A DNA stretch of 64,000 bases. It comes from JAHJQZ01 sp963676075 (GTDB lineage: Bacteria; Pseudomonadota; Alphaproteobacteria; Rhizobiales; Devosiaceae). Shown in pieces: positions 45,975-55,140 of this stretch (positions are counted from its first letter, which is position 1; each line of letters starts with the position of its first letter). The translations under genes were made by a program, and so were the position numbers. Location of the stretch: contig CAXXNZ010000003.1 of NCBI GenBank assembly GCA_963676075.2, positions 124,001 to 188,000 of the forward strand, written 5' to 3'. The notes under the pieces were generated by a model. That model was not told where the DNA came from, did no database searches, and saw only the letters and a list, made by a program, of their open reading frames with translations.

Positions 45975-46832
45975 ATGGCCGATCCGCATGCCGCGCCCGG
46001 CGTCTCCATCGTCATGCCTGCCCACAGAGCCGAAGCGAGCATTGGCGCCGCCGTCCGCAGCGTCCTGGCCCAAACCCACCGAAACTGGGAACTGCTGATC
46101 GTCGCCGATGACGAGGTCGACTACGAAGGCCTTCTCGGCCGGGCCGGTATTGCCGACCGGCGCATCTCATACCTTGCGACCGGCGCCACCGGCTCCGGTT
46201 CGCCGCCGGCCCGCAATCTCGGGCTCGATCACGCCAGCAACGCCATCGCGGCCATTCTCGACGCCGATGATGCATTCGCACCGCAAAAACTCGAGCGCGT
46301 CCTGCCCCACCTGGCTGAGTACGGAGTGGTTTCATGCGCCCTGCGCATTGAAAGCGCGGCGGGTGAGTTCCTGCGCACTGTCGCCGCCGGAGCGGACCGC
46401 GTGCTCGATCCAGGCGCCTACAAATTCGTCAACCTGTCGATGGATTCAATGCTGGTCCATGATCGTCGGCGCGCCGATCCACGGTTCGATGCTGGATTGC
46501 CCTGCCTGACCGATATCGATTTTCTGCTGAAACTGCTGGCGAAAAACGAGACGGTCTTTCACATCGGTGAGCCGCTGCACACCTATGTCAAACACCCGCA
46601 GTCGATCTCCAACAAACCCGGTGCAAGTGCGGACATGATCGCCACCAAACGGCTTTTGCGCCAGCGGCTTTTGCAAGGCTTCTACTCTCTTGCGTCGCCT
46701 CAGGGGCGTGATGGTCTTTTGCGCTTTTACGAGATATCGCTTGCCGCTGAACAAAGCTTTGGCGCACGCCTCAGGGACACGCCAGCACTGTTGTTCGAAG
46801 ATCACCTCGAGCCGATGCTGATCGGTCGGTAA
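45975..46832 (+). CDS. Glycosyltransferase family 2
   Basis: A protein of about 285 residues with a GT-A fold start: VSIVMPAHRAEASIGAAVRSVL, then AAILDADDAF, the DxD-like metal site for the nucleotide sugar, near residue 93. It lacks membrane segments. The start could be the ATG at 45975 or a GTG four codons earlier. Together with the CapD-type dehydratase 0.5 kb further on it may belong to cell-surface polysaccharide synthesis, apart from the operon at the left end of the window. Donor and acceptor unknown. Confidence 0.82.
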   Translation: MADPHAAPGVSIVMPAHRAEASIGAAVRSVLAQTHRNWELLIVADDEVDYEGLLGRAGIADRRISYLATGATGSGSPPARNLGLDHASNAIAAILDADDAFAPQKLERVLPHLAEYGVVSCALRIESAAGEFLRTVAAGADRVLDPGAYKFVNLSMDSMLVHDRRRADPRFDAGLPCLTDIDFLLKLLAKNETVFHIGEPLHTYVKHPQSISNKPGASADMIATKRLLRQRLLQGFYSLASPQGRDGLLRFYEISLAAEQSFGARLRDTPALLFEDHLEPMLIGR

Positions 46833-46836
46833 CGCG

Positions 46837-47372
46837 CTAGCTGGTGGCCAATTCGATCAGCTTCAGCACCGTATTCCAGTTGCGATTGGTGATGTGCGGG
46901 TCGAACGGCTTGCCGACCTTGTCGAGTCCGTCGCCGAACCGGCCGGAGTCCTGTCGGTAGACGATGGCGAAGAAGGCGTCGGGACGGGTCGAGACGATCT
47001 TGTAGTTGCCGTGCACCTCGCGCGGCACATCGAGCCTGTCGATTTCGGGTCGACTGAGGAACCATGCGTAGAGCTTCTGATCCCCGGTTTGTTCGGCGCC
47101 ATCGAACGGGTCGGACTCGCGCATGTCGATGAGCTCGTCGAGCGATCTGAGGAGTGTTGGCACGGCAAAGCCGAACCGGGCCTCAAGTCCGTGTTCGATG
47201 CGAGCGGCAAGATCTCCGGCTTCGGAGGAGGGAAAACGACATTGCCGCTGGCGATCAGCGTGCGAGCATCGGCAAACCCCATGTCGACGAAGGCGTCGCG
47301 CAGATCTGTCATCTTTATGCGGCGCTTGCCGAGATTGATGCCGCGCAACAACGCGATCTGCAAGCTCGTCAC
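46837..47372 (-). pseudogene. DUF1697 family protein, frameshifted
   Basis: The first frame gives MTSLQIALLRGINLGKRRIK and SGNVVFPP from GTG 47372, the typical DUF1697 beginning. After about 47230 the sequence continues in another frame with AARIEHGLEARFGFAVPTLLRS and ends ITNRNWNTVLKLIEL, the typical family end. The break lies at a GGG-AAAA run (47230-47236) where one missing base would repair it. The start overlaps the CapD-type stop as GTGA. Function of the family unknown. A sequencing error is likely, because both halves are well conserved. Confidence 0.75.
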
Positions 47373-49366
47373 GGCTTGCGTACGCTTGCCAGCGGGACGA
47401 CCTTGGGGTCCTCCCCGCCCGCATGCGACTGATCTTCGTCGATCATGTCGAACAGGGCCCGGCGTGCCGCGGCCGCATCCTGATCCTCGAGTGCAGACCT
47501 GATGCGCTGGAGATCGGCGCCGATATCGGTGCGGGCGCCATCAAAGCTGGTGGTGCGCATAATCTTGGGTTGCGCCGTGTCCACCACTGCCTTCGGATCG
47601 TAGAACAGCTCTTCGTAGAGCTTTTCGCCGGGACGCGTGCCAACCGTGGTGATCTCGATATCGCCGTTGGGATGGTTGGAGTCACACACAGTCAGCCCGG
47701 CAAGCCGGATCATCTGTTCGGCAAGCGCCCTTATGCGCACCGGCTCGCCCATATCGAGCACGAAAATATCGCCGCCCTGACTGAACCCGCTGGCCTGCAC
47801 GATCAGTTCGGCCGCCTCGTGGATCGACATGAAATAGCGTGTCATCCGGTCATCGGTTAGCGTTACCGGGCCGCCGGCGGCAATCTGCTCTTTGAACAAC
47901 GGCACCACCGAGCCATTTGAACCGAGCACATTGCCGAAGCGCACGGCGGCGAACTTCTGATCGCGGCCACTGGCCGCGGCCTGATCGGCGCAATCGCGCA
48001 CGATCATTTCGGCGGCACGCTTGGTTGCTCCCATGACATTGGTCGGCCGGACGGCCTTGTCGGTCGAGATCAGCACGAAGTGCTCGACACCGGCCTTGAG
48101 CGCGTGTTCGGCAAGAGTGGCTGTGCCGAAGACATTGTTGCGGATGCCCTCAAGGCTGTTGGCCTCGACCATCGGCACATGCTTGTGCGCCGCAGCGTGG
48201 AAAACCAGTTGTACCGCGTGTTCCCGAAACACGCGCTGGACAAGCGCAGCGTCGGCGACCGAGCCGAGCACCGGAACGATGCTGACATTGCTCAACTGGC
48301 GCAATTGCCTGTCAATCTGATAGAGCGCGAATTCGCTCTGTTCCAGAATGATGAGTTCTCGCGGATTCCATTCTACGAATAAACGGCACAGTTCCGAGCC
48401 GATAGAACCGCCGCCGCCGGTGACCAGGATCGAGCGGTTCTCGATAACCGAACGCATCAGTGCCTGATCGGCAGGCACTGTCGAACGTCCAAGCAGATCG
48501 TCGATATCGATTTCGCGCATCTGCGAAATGATGACCCGACCGGTCGCCATATCTGACACGGCCGGAACCACGCGGACCCGCGCGTTGAGTTCGGTGAGCT
48601 TGCCAACGATCTCGGCCCGCCGCGAGGCGTTGACCGAGGGCATGCACAACACGACTTCCCGCGTTTCGGTCTCTTTCATCAGAGCCGAAATCTGGTCCGA
48701 GGGATAAACGCGTATGCCCGAGACGTCGCGATTGAACAGTTTGGGATCGTCATCGACGAAACCGACAACGGTTGCCGCGCGTTCACGCCGCAACGCGTCA
48801 GCCAGCACCGACCCCGTTTGGCCGGCGCCGTAAAGGATAAGGTTTTCCTTGCTGCGCCGGCTCGGTGTCGGGGTGTGCAGGCTGTATTTTATGGCGAAAC
48901 GGCTGCCGGCGATAAAGGCAATGGCCAGCAAGCCGTATATCAGCGTCACAGAACGCGGAATCAGCGTCAGGCGGGCGATCTCGAACAGGAAGATCAGCCC
49001 AATCCAGGTAAAGGTGGCGAAAATCACCGCTCGGGCGATGGTCCAGAACGCGCGCTCGGGCAGATAGCGTATGACGGCGCGGTAAAGTCCCATGCGGATG
49101 AAAAAGGGAATGGCGATGGCGGGAGCAAGAAGGATCGCCGTCCACTGATGTGCTGTCGGTACGAACCATGCGCCGAGCCGGATGGCAAAAGCCAGCCAGA
49201 CCGCGAAGGACAGCATGACCGCGTCGAGCACGACAAGCAGTATGCGCTTTTGCGCCCAGGACATTGCCGCAACCATCTTGTGGATCTGGCTGCGGAGACG
49301 CGCAATGCGGGCAGCCAAGCGTCTGGATCCGGTCATGCTAGAGGTCGCTTTATTTTTCCTGATCAA
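47369..49366 (-). CDS. Membrane-bound nucleotide-sugar 4,6-dehydratase (CapD/PglF/FlaA1 family)
   Basis: A 665-residue protein. Four N-terminal membrane helices lie between about 40 and 160. A first Rossmann-like domain with LILYGAGQTGSVLADAL follows, then the catalytic SDR domain with VTGGGGSIGSEL, FHAAAHKHVPMVE and STDKAVRPTNVMGATKRAAE. Such proteins convert UDP-GlcNAc to a 4-keto-6-deoxy sugar for surface glycans or protein glycosylation. The first ATG or one ten codons later could be the start. The downstream DUF1697 gene overlaps its stop. The AT-rich stretch before it (49400-49530) probably holds its promoter. Confidence 0.92.
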   Translation of the reverse strand: MIRKNKATSSMTGSRRLAARIARLRSQIHKMVAAMSWAQKRILLVVLDAVMLSFAVWLAFAIRLGAWFVPTAHQWTAILLAPAIAIPFFIRMGLYRAVIRYLPERAFWTIARAVIFATFTWIGLIFLFEIARLTLIPRSVTLIYGLLAIAFIAGSRFAIKYSLHTPTPSRRSKENLILYGAGQTGSVLADALRRERAATVVGFVDDDPKLFNRDVSGIRVYPSDQISALMKETETREVVLCMPSVNASRRAEIVGKLTELNARVRVVPAVSDMATGRVIISQMREIDIDDLLGRSTVPADQALMRSVIENRSILVTGGGGSIGSELCRLFVEWNPRELIILEQSEFALYQIDRQLRQLSNVSIVPVLGSVADAALVQRVFREHAVQLVFHAAAHKHVPMVEANSLEGIRNNVFGTATLAEHALKAGVEHFVLISTDKAVRPTNVMGATKRAAEMIVRDCADQAAASGRDQKFAAVRFGNVLGSNGSVVPLFKEQIAAGGPVTLTDDRMTRYFMSIHEAAELIVQASGFSQGGDIFVLDMGEPVRIRALAEQMIRLAGLTVCDSNHPNGDIEITTVGTRPGEKLYEELFYDPKAVVDTAQPKIMRTTSFDGARTDIGADLQRIRSALEDQDAAAARRALFDMIDEDQSHAGGEDPKVVPLASVRKP

Positions 49367-49884
49367 TTCGCGGTCGCGTCACCCGCGCAAATCCTGCGCT
49401 TACGATGACGTGGGACTATAATGGAGTCTATCGCAATCCGCCGAATGCACCAAAATGCACTGGTTGATCGCTTATGTCCTGTATAGGTCGTGGGCCTTCG
49501 ATGATAACACCCTGAAACAAAACATATATTCGGAACCTACAAGGCGCGTGTCGCAGAATCGTGCTCCGTGGTAAAATCGGTTGGTGCAATCCTGGCACCA
49601 GTGAAACAGATTGCCGATATCCGTCCCGTCACAACGCTGACTGATAGGCCAATGCTGTGGCTGGCGCCAGCAATTCGGGCGATCTGGATGTCGTAGGTCC
49701 TCAGCCCCAAGTCAGCAACGATGATCCCGACCCGCGCAGCCATTTGTGCCTGATGCGCTTTGGTGGGGGGTGGTCAACGCCTAAATGGCGAAACGCGCGT
49801 TCCGCTCATTTTGCCGGCGATGCGAATTGAATCCGCTGCATTGCAGGCAGGAGCCTTTGCCCTGCAAGCAGCGTCTCAGAAAAA
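49367..49884. other. Intergenic region between the CapD-type gene and tRNA-Leu
   Basis: No gene is supported. A 68-codon minus-strand open frame (49537-49743) has no familiar motif and no ribosome site. The left part is AT-rich and probably holds the promoter of the CapD-type gene. Confidence 0.45.
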
Positions 49885-49971
49885 TGGTGCCCTGGAGAAG
49901 ACTCGAACTTCCACTTCCGTACGGAAACTAGCACCTGAAGCTAGCGCGTCTACCAATTCCGCCACCAGGGC
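49885..49971 (-). tRNA. tRNA-Leu (anticodon CAG)
   Basis: Read on the minus strand, the acceptor stem GCCCTGG pairs with CCAGGGC. The anticodon stem CTAGC/GCTAG holds the loop TTCAGGT, giving anticodon CAG (reads CUG). A long variable arm (TTTCCGTACGGAAG region) marks a class II tRNA, and the T-arm contains GTTCGAGTC. The encoded CCA is the complement of 49885-49887. Confidence 0.96.
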
Positions 49972-50247
49972 ACTGTCCGGGCGTGCCCCGGTCGATGCGG
50001 CGCTCTCACTAGGACGGGGCACCTGTCTTGTCAATTGCCAATCACATCGGAAAGCGCTCTCGCCGACGAACAGGTGTTTCCGCCCTGCTCGACAAGCCGT
50101 GCATCAAAGGCTAAGAACCCGAGTTGCCGGGCTGTTGCGGCTCTTTGCCACGATGCATCCGGCGGATGAGAGTTTTTCCTCGCATTTTCCACCGGAAAAC
50201 ACCATGAGTCCGGTCCGGAAATGCGCCAGATCTGAGAGGCGACGAGC

Positions 50248-51215
50248 ATGGATGACGGCGACAAGGGCTTGGTGACCATTTTCGGCGGGTCCGGATTCAT
50301 CGGCAACCATGTGACCGAGGCCATTGCTCAAATGGGCTATCGCGTCCGCGTGGCGGTCAGACGACCGGACCTGGCCGGTGAGGTTCGCATGTTCGGCGCA
50401 CAGGGCCGGGTTCAAACCGGTTCAGGCCAATCTCAGGAACCGTGATTCGGTCCTTCGTGCTGCTGCTGGCTCGGATATCGTCATCAATCTCACCGGCATC
50501 CTGCACGAATCGGGTCGCCAACGCTTCATGGCCGTGCATACCATGGGCGCCCAAGCATGTCGCCGAGGCCGCTGCCGCGGTGGGTGCGAAAGCGATGGTG
50601 CATATGTCGGCCCTTGGCGCCGATGCCGAATCGAAAAGCGCCTACGCCCGTTCCAAGGCGCTCGGCGAGCAGGAAGTGCTTGCCGCTTTCCCCAAGGCAG
50701 TGATCCTCAGGCCGTCTTTGGTCTTCGGGCGTGACGATGGCTTTTTCAACCTGTTCGGCGCCATCTCGCGCATTTCGCCCGTGGTTCCCGTCATCGGCGG
50801 CGCCTCGCGCTTCCAGCCGGTCTATGTCGGCGACGTCGCCTCAGCTTTCGCTGCAGTGGTTTCGGGGGCAGCCAAGCCGGGGGCGACCTATGAGCTCGGC
50901 GGGCCGGAAATCGAGACCATGCGTGAACTTCTGGAGCGTTTGCTGGCGGAAGCCGAGAGCAAGCGTGTGCTGATGCCGATCGGACCGGGGCTTGCCCGGT
51001 TCATGGGCCGCATCGCCCAACTCTCGCCGTGGAAACTGTTCACGGCCGATCAGGCGGTGCTGCTGCAGGCCGACAATGTCGTCTCTGAAGAGGCAATTGC
51101 CGACAAACGCACCATTGCCGATCTTGGAATCGTCCCGACCTCGATGGATGCGATACTGCCGACCTATCTCTGGCGTTTCCGTCGCCATGGTCAGTTCGAT
51201 CGCGCCAAGGCCTGA
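50248..51215 (+). pseudogene. NDUFA9-like NAD-dependent epimerase/dehydrogenase, two frameshifts
   Basis: Three frames join into one atypical SDR of about 322 residues. The first has TIFGGSGFIGNHVTEAIAQMG (GxxGxxG, read from ATG 50248 after GAGAGG). The second has PVQANLRNRDSV and DIVINLTGILHE. The third has AEAAAAVGAKAMVHMSALGAD, AYARSKALGEQEV and VILRPSLVFGRDDGFF. The changes of frame fall at an AAA run (50414-50416) and a CCC run (50550-50552); removing one base at each gives an unbroken protein. NDUFA9-like proteins associate with respiratory complex I or handle quinones. Two errors in homopolymers suggest sequence artefacts. A clear terminator follows. Confidence 0.8.
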
Positions 51216-51243
51216 GCCTTCTGACAGCTTCGGATCGTGTTGT

Positions 51244-51275
51244 CCGCCCCGGTCGTGCCGGGGCGGTTCAGTTTT
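51244..51275 (+). terminator. Intrinsic terminator after the NDUFA9-like gene
   Basis: A perfect nine-pair GC stem (CCGCCCCGG at 51244-51252 with 51258-51266), TCGTG loop, then TTCAGTTTT. It begins 29 bases after the stop codon and also lies about 35 bases beyond the convergent uppP stop. Confidence 0.82.
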
Positions 51276-51309
51276 CGCCCTTGGCGGAGAACCAGCCGCG
51301 CGCGTCGGC

Positions 51310-52124
51310 TCAATGCATGAAGAACAGCGCGATCAGGCCGCCACCGCCGACGATGATGCGCCACCAGCCGAATGGCGCGAAACCATAGCTTTTGACGAAA
51401 TCCAGCAGATAGCGAACCACGACGATGGCGACCAGAAGCGCCACGGCGAAGCCGATGGTGATGTCGAGCGCCACGCCGCCGCTCATGATGACATCGCGAT
51501 GCTTGAAGGCATCATAGCCGAAGGCTGCGAGCATGATCGGCAGCGCCATGAAAAAGGTGAATTCCGTAGCGGAGCGCTTGTCGGTGCCGAACAAGAAGGG
51601 CGCCCACGATCGTCGCTCCCGAACGCGAGACACCCGGCACGAGTGCCAGCATCTGGAACAGGCCGATGATCAGGCTGGTATGCCAGGGAAACGTATAGGT
51701 ATCGGTATAGCGTGGCTTAAGCGGCAAACGATCGATGATGAGAAGGATGATGCCGCCGACGAGAAGCGTCGTGCAGATCAATTGCGGGGCTTTCCCAAAG
51801 CACTTTCTGGATCAGATCGTGAGCGAGAATGCCAACCAGGCCGGCCGGGAGGTTGGCCAGAATGATATTGCGTGCGAAAAGCCAGGCACCTTTGTCGCCC
51901 TTGAGGCCATCAACAACCAGTTCGCCAAGCTTCTTGAAATAGACTGTCACGATGGCCAGGATCGCTCCGAGCTGGATCATGACGAAGAATGCCTCCGGCT
52001 CTGCCAAACCGAAAAACTGACTCGCCAGCAGCATGTGCCCGGTGGAGGATACGGGTAAGAATTCGGTAAGACCTTCGATAAAACCTAAAATAAGTGGCAC
52101 AAAAAGACCTTGATCGGCGTTCAT
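51310..52124 (-). pseudogene. uppP: Undecaprenyl-diphosphatase UppP (BacA), two frameshifts
   Basis: Three frames combine into one membrane protein of about 270 residues. The first (ATG 52124, AGGAG five bases upstream) contains ILGFIEGLTEFLPVSSTGHM, the first catalytic block (E-E-x3-PVSSTGH). The second contains LVPGVSRSGATIVGALL, the second block with the active-site Arg-Ser. The third has RSATEFTFFMALPIMLAA and the last helices. One extra base in the G run 51786-51789 and one in the AA pairs near 51593-51597 would account for both breaks. UppP recycles the lipid carrier used for cell-wall and polysaccharide synthesis, so the gene is probably intact in the organism. Confidence 0.85.
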
Positions 52125-52224
52125 TTGATCTCCTATCCAAAGGGAGCCGCTTTCTTGCAATGCCCCGCTTCTAGCGTGTTTCGGCATCAAGGGTAAGGCG
52201 CAAACAGGAGCCTCGTAGCACCGC

Positions 52225-52902
52225 ATGCCGACACTATTGCAGCACCGTCTCGACCCCGCCTGCCGCCTTGTCCGGCTGATGCTCGGTGAGTATGGCATCG
52301 ATCCCGAACTCGAGGATGTCAGTCACTGGCGGCGTGACGCGCGCCTCACCGACATCGATCCGGCGGCGACGGTGCCGCTGCTGATCGAAGAGGGCGCGGC
52401 GCCACTGATCGGGCCGACACCGGTGATTCAGCATGTCGAGATCCGTTATGCGCCGTCCCAGGTGGCCGGGCTGGTGCCACTGGATGCGCCGATCCGTGGC
52501 GAGATGTGGCGGCTCTACGATTGGGTGAGCATGCGCCTCAACGACGAGGTGACGCGCTATGTCCTCGAGGAAAAGATTGGCAAGCGCGAGCTGAAACAGG
52601 GCAGTCCCGACCCGTCGGCCCTCAGGGCGGCCAAGGCCAATCTGAGCGAACACCTGCAGTATTTCACCTATTTGCTGGCAACGCGGCGTTGGCTCGCCGG
52701 CCCCGATCTGTCGCTCGCCGATTTTGCCCTTGCCGCGCACCTGTCGGCGCTCGACTATCTCGGCGACGTGCCGTGGGAAGCCCATGAAGAGGTGCGCTCA
52801 TGGTTCGCGCGGCTGAAATCGCGCCCGGCGTTCCGGCCGCTTCTCGGCGACCGCGTCGTCGGCATGCCGCCCTCGAAGTCCTACGCCGACCTCGATTTCT
52901 AG
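52225..52902 (+). CDS. Glutathione S-transferase family protein
   Basis: A 225-residue GST-fold protein. The thioredoxin-like N domain is seen in PTLLQHRLDPACRLVRLMLG and TVPLLIEEGAAPLIGPTPVIQH, with the glutathione-contact Pro in TVPLL. The helical C domain includes WLAGPDLSLADFALAAHLSALDYLG, the N-capping box of GSTs (near 157-181). The substrate is unknown. It precedes queG, but a RIME-like repeat of about 180 bases separates them. Its stop codon TAG (52900-52902) is the CTAG end of that repeat. Confidence 0.9.
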   Translation: MPTLLQHRLDPACRLVRLMLGEYGIDPELEDVSHWRRDARLTDIDPAATVPLLIEEGAAPLIGPTPVIQHVEIRYAPSQVAGLVPLDAPIRGEMWRLYDWVSMRLNDEVTRYVLEEKIGKRELKQGSPDPSALRAAKANLSEHLQYFTYLLATRRWLAGPDLSLADFALAAHLSALDYLGDVPWEAHEEVRSWFARLKSRPAFRPLLGDRVVGMPPSKSYADLDF

Positions 52903-53079
52903 AGCATTTCCAGGTGAAGTGGACACCGGTTCACCGTCCGGAAATGCGATAAAACAAGAACTTGGAGCTTTTCACTGTTTCCGTGAAACAGTGAAAAGCT
53001 CTAGCGGAGCGTGTTCAGAAAAAGTGGGTACCGGTTTTCCGGCTGAGCCTGTCGAAGCCTCGAACACGCGACCAGGAAA
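52899..53079. repeat. RIME-like intergenic repeat R4 (two units)
   Basis: Unit 1 (52899-53004, 106 bp, CTAG at both ends) is an inverted copy of R1, with eight differences by hand alignment. The stem at one end carries paired changes (GCCTTT/AAAGGC in R1, GCTTTT/AAAAGC here) that keep base pairing. Unit 2 (from 53005) begins GAGCGTGTTCAGAAAAAGTGG, as in R2 unit 1, and contains a further CTGAGCCTGTCGAAG block. It fills the space between the GST stop and the queG ribosome site. Confidence 0.8.
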
Positions 53080-53089
53080 GAAGTGAACC

Positions 53090-54268
53090 TTGCGTTTTGA
53101 TGCCGACAAAACAAACGGTTCGGATCGCGGCGCGCTGGTCGCCGAGCTGAAGGCGCGGGCCGATGCGTTGGGGTTTGATGCCTTCGGTATCGCCGACGCA
53201 ACCTCCCGCCCCGATTTGCCGGAAAAGCTCGCCACCGCACTCGCGCGCGGTTGGCACGGCGAGATGGACTGGATGGTGGAAACCGCCTCCCGCCGCGAGG
53301 CGCCGCAAGGGCTGTGGCCGGACGCCAAAAGCATCATCATGGTCGGGATGAACTACGGACCGTCCGAAGACCCGCTGCCGCTGTTGGAGGCGCGCCAAAA
53401 GGGCAATATCTCGGTTTATGCCCGCAATCGTGACTACCACGACATCATCAAGGGCAAGCTCAAGGATCTGGCCGGGCTTCTGGCGCGGCGCAGTGGCGGC
53501 GACGTCAAGGTTTTTGTCGATACCGCGCCATTGATGGAGAAGCCGCTGGCCGAAGCCGCTGGCATCGGCTGGCAAGGCAAGCACACCGTGCTGGTCTCGC
53601 GCCAGCTCGGTTCCTGGCTTTTCCTCGGGGCGATTCTGACGACAACGCACCTGCCGGCGGATGCGGGGCATGGGGAATATTGCGGCTCCTGTTCGCGCTG
53701 TCTCGATATCTGCCCGACCAGGGCGTTCCCGGCGCCGTTTCAGCTCGATGCCCGCAGGTGCCTGGCCTATCTCAACAATGAGCACAAGACCCAGATTCCG
53801 CGCCAATACAGGGCGCCGATGGGCAACCGCGTCTACGGATGCGACGATTGCCTTGCCGTATGTCCGTGGAACAAGTTCGCCTCTGAAGCGAAAGAGACAA
53901 AGCTGCGTTCCCGTGCCGACCTCGAAGCCCCGGACCTCGCCGATCTCGTCACGCATGATGATGCCGGTTTCCGCAAACTCTTCGCCGGAACCCCAGTCAA
54001 GAGGCTCGGTCATGCCCGTTTCCTCAGAAATGTGCTGATCGCCGTTGGCAATTCTGGCAACCCGCACTTGTTGCCCCTGGTCGAGGTGCGGCTTGTCGAT
54101 CCGCAACCGCTGATCCGCGGTGCCGCGATCTGGGCCTTCCGCCGGCTCGCGACCGATGAGAAGGTGGCTAAGGTGCGTGCTGCTCATCTTGAGGACGAGC
54201 ACGATCCCGATGTTGCCGGAGAATGGGACGGCGAACTGGTCCCGCCGCTTGAAGGAGTAAGGGCGTGA
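53090..54268 (+). CDS. queG: Epoxyqueuosine reductase QueG
   Basis: A 392-residue cobalamin- and iron-sulfur-dependent enzyme that reduces epoxyqueuosine to queuosine in tRNA. Two 4Fe-4S motifs are present: CGSCSRCLDICP (near 201-212) and CDDCLAVCPW (near 251-260). A HEAT-like C-terminus with PLVEVRLVDPQPLIRGAAIW follows. The start taken is TTG 53090, giving MRFDADKTNG; GGAAAG lies about a dozen bases upstream, so this start is only moderately supported. The next gene overlaps its stop. The preceding repeat R4 ends just before the ribosome site. Confidence 0.93.
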   Translation: MRFDADKTNGSDRGALVAELKARADALGFDAFGIADATSRPDLPEKLATALARGWHGEMDWMVETASRREAPQGLWPDAKSIIMVGMNYGPSEDPLPLLEARQKGNISVYARNRDYHDIIKGKLKDLAGLLARRSGGDVKVFVDTAPLMEKPLAEAAGIGWQGKHTVLVSRQLGSWLFLGAILTTTHLPADAGHGEYCGSCSRCLDICPTRAFPAPFQLDARRCLAYLNNEHKTQIPRQYRAPMGNRVYGCDDCLAVCPWNKFASEAKETKLRSRADLEAPDLADLVTHDDAGFRKLFAGTPVKRLGHARFLRNVLIAVGNSGNPHLLPLVEVRLVDPQPLIRGAAIWAFRRLATDEKVAKVRAAHLEDEHDPDVAGEWDGELVPPLEGVRA

Positions 54269-55140
54269 ACGTTTTCATCTTCGGTCTTGGATTTTCCTCC
54301 CGCGCTGCCGTCAAGGCGCTGCGTGGTCATTTCGGCACCGATCTCTCCATAGTCGGGACCACTCGCAGCGTCGAAAAGAGCCAAGCGCTAACGCTCGAAG
54401 GCGTTCAGACCCATGTCTTTGACGGCACCGCGCCGGGCCAGACACTCACACCGGCACTTGCGGCGGCAAGTCACGTCATCATCTCGGCTCCACCTGGACC
54501 AGACGGTGACCCGGTGCTCAACCTGCATGGTGCAGACCTAATGGCCTCCAGAACCCTCGAATGGCTGTGCTATTATTCAACGGTCGGGGTCTATGGCGAT
54601 TACGGCGGGGCGTGGATCGACGAAACCGCCGCACCGCAGCCCGTCAATGAGCGGTCGCGCCGGCGCGTCGTCGCCGAACAGGCCTGGCGCGATTTTGCCG
54701 CCAGCAAGGGCGTGCCGCTCGTCATCCTTCGACTTGCCGGCATCTACGGGCCAGGGCGCTCGACCCTCGACAAGCTCAAGGCCGGCACTTCCCGCCGCAT
54801 CGTTAAGCCGGGCCAGGTTTTCAACCGTATCCATGCCGCCGATATCGGCGAGGTCACGGCCCGCGCCGCCCGGCAAAAGCTCGCAGGCACCTTCAACCTT
54901 GCCGATGACGAACCGGCGCCGCCGCAGGATCCCATAGCGTTTGCCGCCGGGCTGATGGGCATCGCTCCCCCGCCGGAAGAAGATTTCGAGGCGGCCGAGA
55001 TGACCGCGATGGCCCGCAGCTTTTACGCAGACAACAAGCGCGTCTCCAATGCTGCCATCAAGCGCGCGCTCGATGTTGATCTTTTCTACCCGACCTATCG
55101 CCATGGCCTGAGAGCCATAACCGACGGAACCAGCCGATGA
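54265..55140 (+). CDS. NAD-dependent epimerase/dehydratase family protein (YeeZ-like SDR)
   Basis: A 291-residue atypical SDR. The nucleotide-binding motif is FIFGLGFSSRAAVKAL at the N-terminus, with HVIISAPPGPDGDPVL, LCYYSTVGVYGDYGGAWIDE (Thr-Val-x3-Tyr catalytic region) and RLAGIYGPGRSTLDKLKAG afterward. The GTG start overlaps the queG stop as GTGA and has AAGGAG six bases before it. The linkage to queG is common in alphaproteobacteria, but no function is known. Its own stop overlaps the next gene as ATGA. Confidence 0.88.
   Translation: MNVFIFGLGFSSRAAVKALRGHFGTDLSIVGTTRSVEKSQALTLEGVQTHVFDGTAPGQTLTPALAAASHVIISAPPGPDGDPVLNLHGADLMASRTLEWLCYYSTVGVYGDYGGAWIDETAAPQPVNERSRRRVVAEQAWRDFAASKGVPLVILRLAGIYGPGRSTLDKLKAGTSRRIVKPGQVFNRIHAADIGEVTARAARQKLAGTFNLADDEPAPPQDPIAFAAGLMGIAPPPEEDFEAAEMTAMARSFYADNKRVSNAAIKRALDVDLFYPTYRHGLRAITDGTSR

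Noticed and set aside
49537..49743. 68-codon minus-strand open frame near tRNA-Leu
   Set aside because: No ribosome site and no familiar motif; kept only as part of an intergenic region.
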